Origin: Actinomortierella ambigua
Lineage: Eukaryota > Mortierellomycota > Mortierellomycetes > Mortierellales > Mortierellaceae
NCBI GenBank assembly: GCA_016098155.1
Contig: JAAAJB010000756.1
Span: 1 to 14,446 of the forward strand
Length of the DNA: 14,446 nucleotides
Direction of reading: 5' to 3'
Shown here: positions 8,092-14,446 of the stretch, in pieces
How the letters are laid out: every line of letters starts with the position of its first letter
Position numbering within the stretch: position 1 is the first letter of the stretch
Notes under the pieces: model-generated
Database searches by the model: none
Seen by the model: only the letters and a program-made list of their open reading frames with translations
What the model was told of the DNA's origin: nothing
Translations under genes and position numbers: made by a program

Positions 8092-11000
8092 AGAAGAGAG
8101 AGAAGAGAGAGAAGAGAGAGAGAGAAGAAAGAGAGGGAGAGAGAGAGTACAAACGAGGGTGAGAGGCATGCATTTGTCTGCATTCTGTTCACCCCCATCC
8201 CCTACTCCTCGTTTCCCTCTTCTACTTCTTGCACCAACCGACAGTTCTCGAGCTTAAGCCATGCGTCTCTTTTGTTCTCAATTGTTAGATGGGGGAGCAC
8301 TTACTTTCTAGATGTATCCCGATCTGATCACCCTGACAATCCATCGGTAGACGACTCCAAGATTGGCGTTCTGCGCGGTATTGGCATTGCTGGGAACGAT
8401 GTATGTGCAGAGAAGTACCCCGGTAAAGAGAGAAGTCGATGGGGCACGCGACACTGTGGCACAAACCTCGGAATATCTTTGATCAACCTCTGAAATTCTT
8501 GTTGCTGCCAATTAGATTGCAGGCAGCGTCTTCTACACCGTGGGACCTGCCATCGTCATCGCAGGCCAGTTCTCGCCTTTCTCCTTCCTTCTCGTGTCAA
8601 TCCTGCTTTACCCCATGAAGGCCATCATGGCCGAAGTGGCCATGAGCTTGCCCTTTAACGGCGGTAGGTTCTCCTCTTACTGCCCCTTTCACTCCCTTCC
8701 TCCTCCTTCTTCCTCGTCCCTCTCCCCCCTCCCGCAAGGGGCCCGTCGCCCCTCAACACTCTTCTGCAAGTTGCCGAGAATGAGGGGGGGGGGGTTTGTA
8801 AGCCAAAAAGTCAAAAAGCTTAACAGCGTTCGGTCGACTTTCCAAACTTTGAAAATGGAATAGGTGCCTACGTTTTTCTCCTCAACATCTGCGCCAAGTG
8901 GATAACCGGTATTGCGGCTACGTTCAGCATTCTAGACTACATGGCCACGTAAGTGAGGCTATCGATGAAACGAGAAGGCGCGATGGTTATTCCGACGTGA
9001 AAGATGTCGGTGCAGCATGCGCTGCTCTAGTCTAGAGATATGGCTAACTCCCCTCCAATACTCCTGGGAAATGATGCCATACAATGATTGTAGATCTGTT
9101 ACATCAGCCGCCACTGCTACTGCATATGTTGCTGCAGAGGTCACCCTTCCTGCTGCGCTAAGCGTGTTTACGTTGACAGTCCTTGTCATGGTGGTCTTTG
9201 CCGTCGTTACATTCTTTGGCGTCCGCGAATCCTCTACTGTGGCCTCTACTGTGTTTATACTCCATCTTGTCACAATGTTGATCCTAATGATCACGGCTAC
9301 GGTACATTGGGTCAAATCAGGCAATGGTGTCCTAGTTGCAAACTGGAGCGAGCCCCCTGTTCAAGGGAGCAGCCCGGCGCGTTTGATTTGGAATGGTTTC
9401 TGTATCTGTCTACTGGGCGCTACTGGTCTCGAGGGTGTCGAAGGTTACCTCGAGCAGCTCAAGCCCAAGACCTATCCAAAGAGTAAGTTGGTGTCATAAC
9501 CTTACTGTGTCGTGTGAGCCATGCATGTGCATTAACCCACTCAAGCTAATCTTCCGCCTCCCCACATTTGCCTCTACCACTTGGTTATAAGTCATGACCT
9601 CAATGTGGGCATGTATCACCGTCTTGAATGGCCCAATGGCCGTCATCGTCCTGGCAATTGTGCCCATGAGAGAGATCCGCGAGAACCCTGCCAATGCATT
9701 ACTCGTGCTGGCTCGGTACGCTTCTGGTTCAAGCCCATGGCTTCGTTATCTTGTCATGGTTGATGCTGCAATCGTTCTTTCAGCAGGTGTGCTGACCGGC
9801 ATGGTTGGCGTTCTTGGTCTTTTCGAGAGAATGTCCAAGTAAGTTGTTTGTTTTCCCTCAACCTATACTCTGATATATACCAAGGCTTATTCGTCCCCCT
9901 TCCCTTGACAGGCATCTTCTAATGGCTGTTTTCCTATCTTGCTTTCAATCAGGGACCATATTTTGCCGCCATTCCTGCTCATTCAAAACAAGTGGACTGG
10001 GGCCTACCAGTACATCATCGTGTTTTTCTTAGGCCTATGCATCACGCTCTATAGTATTGTTCAGGGCGACACAAGCTCGATCTCTGGCATGTTTGCTGTT
10101 GCTTTCCTGTGTGTGCTATCAGCGTACAGCTTCTCTAACCTGATGCTGCACTTTAACCGACCGCGCCTCTCTCGGGGCGGCATGCGCCGCATGCCCGCGA
10201 TTCTTACGTTCATTGTGCTTGGATTCACGATCGGGGCGATTGTTGGCAATGCTGTCATTGCGCCAGACATTATTCAGACCTTCTTCATCTACTTCGCTGC
10301 AGTTTATATCGTCATGTGGGGCTTCATGAATCGCATCTGGATACTCCGGAGTATCTTCCGCATCACAAGCGGTGTTTCCACTCAGCCTCTCATGGACTCG
10401 TTGTCGCACATAGACGAAGTCGAGAATCGTGGGAAGTCCACATCTTCAGCCGTTGAGAGTATGTACCAGCTTGGTGACATCAAGCGGCGGTCGTTCTTCG
10501 AGGCCTCACCGACAGCAGCGACTTCAGTAGAATTATCCAACGCACCGAGCCTTGCATCCGAGACTGGGAGTCAAGGAAATGGTAGCGGTGGCGGACATAT
10601 TCCTCGGCGATCAGTGGAGCAAGAGGAGACAGGCAGTGTCATTGTCGGTACCACACGCGGGAGCACCTCCCCGCCAATGGCGATCACCACACCTGAGTTG
10701 GCCGACAAGTCTGTGTTTGTTCGAGGGTTTTTTAAACTGCGGGACAGCTTCCATAAAATGCTGATCCGGACCATGATCAAATCATTGCGCAACTACCCAA
10801 CGATCTACTTCACCAAAGACGATTCCTTAACCCGCCTGCACGGTGCCATCCGGTACATCCGCCGTAATGAGAACTCACACAAGGGCAATATCCGACTCGT
10901 GCACGTGTATTCCAAAGTCACTGACATTCCCGAGCGTCTCGAGGCCAACCACCGGTTCTTGGATGAACTTTACCCAAAGATCCAGATCGACATGATCTTC

Positions 11001-11147
11001 ATCCAGGGCAAATTTGACCCTACCACAGTCGAAGTCATCTCGGAGCAGCTGCAGGTGCCAAAGTCCGCCATGTTCCTCGGCTGCCCAGGCGAAAAGTTCC
11101 CATACAGGATTGAGGAATTTGGAGGCGCACGCATTATCATGGATTAG
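7671..11147 (+). CDS. APC-superfamily amino acid permease with C-terminal soluble domain, seven exons
   Basis: A predicted membrane transporter for amino acids or related amines; the substrate cannot be read from sequence. Exons: 7671-7990, 8289-8400, 8516-8663, 8864-8948, 9094-9482, 9592-9838 and 9953-11147. They join in frame to 2496 bases, 831 residues; introns are 109-298 bases with GT-AG ends. Residues 1-125 are a hydrophilic, Ser-rich cytoplasmic tail containing a Thr/His stretch coded by a CA repeat (7769-7794). The transport core begins at GIGIAGND-IAGSVFYTV (about 138-153, across an intron) and shows about 12 hydrophobic segments to residue 567, including LPFNGGAYVFLLN around 190 and GLEGVEGY in the middle. 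Residues 568-690 form a Ser/Thr-rich linker. Residues 690-831 are a soluble domain with alternating strands and helices (IRLVHVYS, IDMIFIQG, SAMFLGCPG), ending GGARIIMD. The ATG at 7671 was chosen because an in-frame ATG at 7533 would translate the repeat copy and its A-run. Its 3' end converges on the EAPP-like gene. Confidence 0.92.
8033..8147 (+). repeat. GA microsatellite in permease intron 1
   Basis: About 115 bases of GA repeat, pure at first and then mixed with GAA units, lie in the first permease intron (7991-8288). Here the purine strand is the coding strand, unlike the runs in the minus-strand genes. The intron is the longest in the window (298 bases), largely because of this run. 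Confidence 0.95.
8784..8794 (+). repeat. G11 homopolymer in permease intron 3
   Basis: Eleven consecutive G residues lie in the intron 8664-8863. It may form a strand-specific structure and is a likely site of length error or polymorphism. Confidence 0.85.
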
Positions 11148-11189
11148 ATGCGCTAAGCGTTCATTGTACAAAGTATTAAAAAAACAGAG
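11148..11189. terminator. Convergent 3' ends of permease and EAPP-like genes
   Basis: Only 42 bases separate the two stop codons (11145-11147 plus; 11192-11190 minus). TATTAAAAAAAC near 11174-11185 may help polyadenylation of the plus-strand gene. With so little space, the two mature transcripts almost certainly overlap at their 3' ends (inference). Confidence 0.45.
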
Positions 11190-12236
11190 CTAGTGTTTCA
11201 GCGGATGTATGTCTGATGCAATAACGTGGAAAAAGTGATAGATCTCGTCTGAATCGACAACAGCGACCTTGGTATTGCAGCCCTCGCAGACGACAGGGTG
11301 ATAAAAGACATCTGGCGAGTCTGGATGGAATTGGGGTACTGTATCAGGTGCATCTGGTGTCGAGTCCGTGGTGGTGTCTGCCGTGGGTGCTTTGGCTGGA
11401 TGCATTGCCTTCTTCTGCTGCGCTTTGGTTGATGGCGCCTTTGGGAACTTGAGTGCCTCATTTTGGATAGTCCTACAGTTCTCGACAAACATGGCCCGAA
11501 ACTGGTGCGGATAAAACTCATGTCTAAGACATTAAGTAAAGGGCAGTTTCAACTCCATGAGTTACGATCATTCATCTCGATTTTCAAGGTAGCGAAAAAA
11601 AGATAACATAAACACTTACTGCTGACAGTCATAGCAGAGAGTGGTCCAGCACATAGGGCACACGAGAATAGCATCCGTCCAAATATCCTCTCGCTTCGTA
11701 CCCTTTGGTCGATGGCCTACGTCGCACAGTATGGATCAAGCAATCGTATGGTCAAGAAGAGGTATGAAGTGTCAAAAAAAAGTGCTCCCTTTCAGTCCTT
11801 CCCTCCCCTCCCAAGTGTTTATTGTGGTGTTTGCACCATGACATCCATTAATACCTGCAATCTTGTCGAAGAGCCATTCCTGGTCAAGTTCGTCTTGTTC
11901 AGGGTCATACAGCAATTGGTCGTTGGATTTTACGCGGTGCTTTCTTTGGATCTTTTTCGATGGTGCCTCGATATCTCCAGACATAGACGACGCCTTCAAC
12001 TTTCGTGTAATACTCTCCATGACTGGGTCTGAGTGATTGTTAAGTTGGGTTGCCCTGCCGCTCGTAGACTGATCGTCATCTTCATCGTTCCACTGTTCCT
12101 CTTCGCTCTCGTCTGTCTGGGCATCGTCGTCTGAATCGTAGTATGTGGGGTCATAATATTCTGCTTGAGAAGGAGCTACGTCCTCTGTATCGACGCCCAG
12201 CTCCAGCTCCTCGTGAAAGTCACTGTCGTCGTCCAT
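11190..12236 (-). CDS. EAPP-family (E2F-associated phosphoprotein) zinc protein, three exons
   Basis: Human EAPP is a nuclear phosphoprotein that binds E2F transcription factors; fungal relatives are poorly characterised. Exons on the minus strand are 12236-11855, 11716-11620 and 11523-11190, with introns of 138 and 96 bases. The 813-base coding sequence gives 270 residues, close to human EAPP in length. Residues 1-75 are highly acidic (YYDSDDDAQTDESEEEQWND), followed by a basic stretch (KKIQRKHRVK) and the family block NDQLLYDPEQDELDQEW. A zinc-binding part has CPMC (147-150) and CYDC (155-158), then HEFYPHQFRAMFVENC, a low-complexity Lys/Ala/Thr/Pro insert, and CEGC (239-242) with VAVVDSDEIYHFFHVIAS near the C-terminus. 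The DEIYHFFHV ending and the Cys pairs are diagnostic. The start at 12236 has ATGG context; upstream in-frame sequence has no other ATG in this exon. It lies 110 bases downstream of the subunit F gene on the same strand. Confidence 0.9.
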
Positions 12237-12346
12237 GGGTCTGATTTCAATTGGAAAAGTTGGAGTACAACACCAATGGTCTTTTGAAATGAGTTGCAAC
12301 TTGCAAGAACAGTCTGTGGCTTTGTTGAAAAAAATGCCTACAAAAT

Positions 12347-13368
12347 CTACTCGCCGAACAGGCGGCGGACGCGCTTGAGCACGCTGTCTTTCTCGGGGTC
12401 GTATGGGTGATCCTTTGAGGGAATTTCGAGAATGGTAGGGAATGCTTGGTCGTGCTCGTCAATGAGCAGGCGAATTTCCTCTGCAATCTAATCGATGTCA
12501 AGTAGAAAAGGGTGAGGTGTTGAGTACAGTTTGGTTATGACGTTTGGGAGGGGGGAGGGGCAGGAGGCACAAAGCGCCCCTAGGATCTCCTCGTGTCCTC
12601 CCCATGACACTGCTTTTTTTTTTAGTATTCTCTAGACTTTTCTTTGGCGCTGAGGAAGCACAGACATACGTGCTGGTTGATCAGGATAATGGCAATATCC
12701 TTGCGTTTCGTGAACTCGACGAAGGTTTCCTCTACGGTAGAGAGTGGTGTTTCTATTTTCGATGTCGAGTTTGATGGAGAAAGGTAGAAAGAGATAGAGA
12801 GAGAGAGAGAGAGAGAAAGAGCGAGAGAGAGAGAGCGAGAAAGTCGTCAGTTTTTGGGACATGGAGTACAAGTTACGCAATACAAAAAGAAAGGAAGAAA
12901 GAAAGAGAGAAAGAAAGAGAGAAAGAAAGAGAGAAAGAAGCGAAAATGCATACTTGCGTCGACAACCAAAAAGTTTTTCCGATTGCTAGTATCAACGTGG
13001 CCAATGCCGGCGAGCAGGAGGCCTGTGATCGAGTCCTAGTGCACAGGAAGCAGAGGTCGTCGACCGTGTCAACAGCAGCCGCAGCGTTCCCAATTATGCT
13101 CTCGTTTCATCCAGCGCGTTTCCACAGGTGTAAAACATTTTCTTGTGCCTGAGCATGGAGTAGTATCGAAGGTCCACTTTACCTCATCGCCTATGACCGC
13201 AATGAGCGTCCGTTCCTGGAGGACACGAAAGACAAATAAAGGTAGTAAAAGAAGGCAGGCACCACATGCGCGAGTCAGCACCTAAAAGAAATTATTTCAC
13301 ACTGTCTGCAAGTAGCATCTTTTTGACATTGTTGTTGGGTGAGGTTGCATTACTGTCGGTTGAGCCAT
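12347..13368 (-). CDS. VMA7: V-type H+-ATPase subunit F (Vma7 type), five exons
   Basis: Subunit F is a small stalk subunit of the cytosolic V1 sector, part of the rotor that couples ATP hydrolysis to proton pumping into vacuoles and other organelles. Exons on the minus strand: 13368-13354, 13215-13183, 13035-12954, 12752-12670 and 12487-12347. They join to 354 bases, 117 residues; yeast Vma7 has 118. Conserved blocks run in order: [74 protein letters not shown] and [10 protein letters not shown] at the C-terminus. All internal splices are supported by frame and homology. The 15-base first exon (MAQPT) is less certain: it rests on a good ATGG context and a GTAATG donor, with yeast-like MAEKRTLIAV spacing as a guide. 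Three of the four introns are longer than any exon except the last. Confidence 0.93.
12787..12940 (-). repeat. Two GA-rich microsatellites in VMA7 intron 3
   Basis: GA repeats at 12787-12842 and GAAA/GAGA repeats at 12884-12940 fill most of the intron 12753-12953. On the coding strand both are pyrimidine-rich, and the nearer run starts about 35 bases upstream of the acceptor. Confidence 0.9.
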
Positions 13369-13960
13369 GGAAGGAGGGCTGGCAGGAAGAAAGGAGTTGG
13401 TGGAGAGCGAAAGTCAGGCCTCCAAAAAAATGGTGACTTTGAAGCGACCTGAGCTCCAGCCGTTCAACCACGTGATCAATTTTTTTTTGGTGAGGTGACT
13501 CGCTGTGAACAATCCCCCTTTTCGCTCACATTTTTTTGAAAAAAGCTGCCCAAAAGAAAAAGAAAAAAAAAAACCAACACATTGCACGGTTACCCATGAT
13601 GGACACGCAGATGGAGCAAGGTAAAAGTCAGAGTTGGAATCACAGGAGGGGACTCCTCTCGCTCCCTCTATGCTATCACATCACTCTGCCACATACCTCG
13701 GCGACCTGCTTGCTCGTCTGACTGCGGCTGCTGCCAGTTTCTGCAACAAACAGCCACACCAATGGCCTCGACGTGGGTGACTATGGTGTCTGTCCCCCCC
13801 CCTCTCCCTCGTAGGATACGTGCCTTATTAACGTGCGCTTTTGTCTGTCTTTTTTATTCGGTGCCGCGTTTTTTTCTGGACTATGCTCCCCCCCCTCGCC
13901 CTCGCTCTGCGACCCTTTTTCTCTGCCCGGAAACAACCCTTTTCCTTTTTGGTGTACACG
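13369..13960. promoter_or_regulatory. Divergent promoter region between VMA7 and the unknown gene
   Basis: This 592-base stretch lies between two divergent start codons and has no convincing coding sequence. On the VMA7 side, the coding strand just before the ATG is pyrimidine-rich. CACGTG at 13469-13474 (TCACGTGG on the minus strand) lies about 100 bases upstream of the VMA7 ATG and is a bHLH-type E-box. TGACTC at 13496-13501 resembles a bZIP half-site. Several A- and T-runs are present (13481-13488, 13531-13537, 13562-13573). On the other side, 13814-13960 contains no AG dinucleotide and is pyrimidine-rich. Regulatory roles are inferred from position and motif only. Confidence 0.4.
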
Positions 13961-14337
13961 ATGCCCTGTGGGCCAATGGACCCCATGCAATCACTTCCAA
14001 TGCCCATGAACAGAGGTAAGAAAAGAGGAGTAGTGTGGCGGCCTAGCTCCTTCCCTTTCTCTCTACCATGCCATCGTCTTCTCCTCATCCCCCAGGACTC
14101 TTTTCTGCACCATGTCATCGCATTCTTCCAATGATTCGGCTCAATGATTCATACTTCTTCTGTTTGGCACGCCTCTCTTTTGCTTAGCTCTACCTTCTAA
14201 TAGCTCGCTTCCTAGCCAACGGTCCATGTCATCGCGCCGCGGATGCACTGTTAGCTGAGATGGCCAGTCAAGAAGATCTGCTGCCAGCTCGGTACACCTG
14301 GAAGGGTGATAGGAAGCCTTATTCTGACGAGGAGCTG
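13961..14337 (+). CDS. Unrecognised gene, 5' exons (runs off the window)
   Basis: The proposed exons are 13961-14015 and 14216-14337, joined across a 200-base intron with a GTAAGA donor and a CCTAG acceptor. The frame stays open: MPCGPMDPMQSLPMPMNR, then ANGPCHRAADALLAEMASQ, then LLPARYTWKGDRKPYSDEEL, where a GTAATC donor at 14338 leads into a CT-rich intron. The start is Met/Pro-rich, with in-frame ATGs at 13961, 13976, 13985, 14000 and 14006, so the true start is uncertain. The second part looks like a real globular segment (helix ADALLAEMA, then a basic-aromatic stretch), but I do not recognise the family. An alternative is that 14216-14337 is an internal exon with a different upstream partner. 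Confidence 0.4.
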
Positions 14338-14372
14338 GTAATCTTTATGTTTTCAGATCAGTCATATCACCA

Positions 14373-14394
14373 GCTCTTTCTCTCTCTATCTCCA

Positions 14395-14445
<51 letters not shown>

Positions 14446-14446
14446 C
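14373..14446 (+). repeat. CT microsatellite at the window's right edge
   Basis: A CT-rich run with two ATCTCC interruptions becomes a pure CT repeat and ends in T-rich sequence at the edge. If 14338 is a donor, this is the pyrimidine tract of the following intron. Confidence 0.9.

Noticed and set aside
8000..8257. Open frame encoding a long Arg-Glu repeat
   Set aside because: It is only the translation of the GA microsatellite inside permease intron 1.
13596..13620. Possible extra exon (MMDTQMEQ, with a GTAAAA donor) for the unknown gene
   Set aside because: The only nearby acceptor (13813) leads quickly to a stop in the needed phase, and there is no AG between 13814 and 13960 to join it to 13961-14015.

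Overview
The window is nuclear DNA of an intron-rich, gene-dense microbial eukaryote. Five genes can be assembled from conserved coding blocks and splice sites, plus the start of a sixth. The genes are broken by short spliceosomal introns (94 to 298 bases) with GTAAGT or GTATGT-type donors and YAG acceptors. Most gaps between genes are short, and GA/CT microsatellites are frequent. This looks most like a fungus, perhaps an early-diverging (Mortierella- or chytrid-like) one. That placement is a low-confidence inference; no rRNA or other clear taxonomic marker is present.

Layout from left to right: (1) 1-164, a dispersed repeat copy cut by the window edge; (2) 192-2094 minus, a class I CPD photolyase in two exons; (3) 2291-6604 minus, a seven-exon WDR6/Rtt10-type WD-repeat protein (tRNA wobble 2'-O-methylation partner); (4) 6605-7670, an intergenic region with a decayed gene on the minus strand, a 42-base tandem duplication and a second copy of the dispersed repeat; (5) 7671-11147 plus, a seven-exon APC-superfamily amino acid permease with a soluble C-terminal domain; (6) 11190-12236 minus, a three-exon EAPP-family zinc protein, convergent with the permease with only 42 bases between stop codons; (7) 12347-13368 minus, V-ATPase subunit F in five exons; (8) 13369-13960, a divergent promoter region; (9) 13961-14337 plus, the first exons of an unrecognised gene running off the window.

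The genes do not form a pathway. They are separate housekeeping or accessory functions: DNA photorepair, tRNA modification, nutrient uptake, a transcription-associated protein and organelle acidification. I see no gene cluster, defence island or new multi-gene system. The least explained material is the relic and repeats at 6842-7576 with their partner at the left edge. They suggest a multicopy family whose other member would lie just left of the window.

All exon joins were made by eye from reading-frame continuity, splice dinucleotides and protein-family knowledge. No search or transcript evidence was available.
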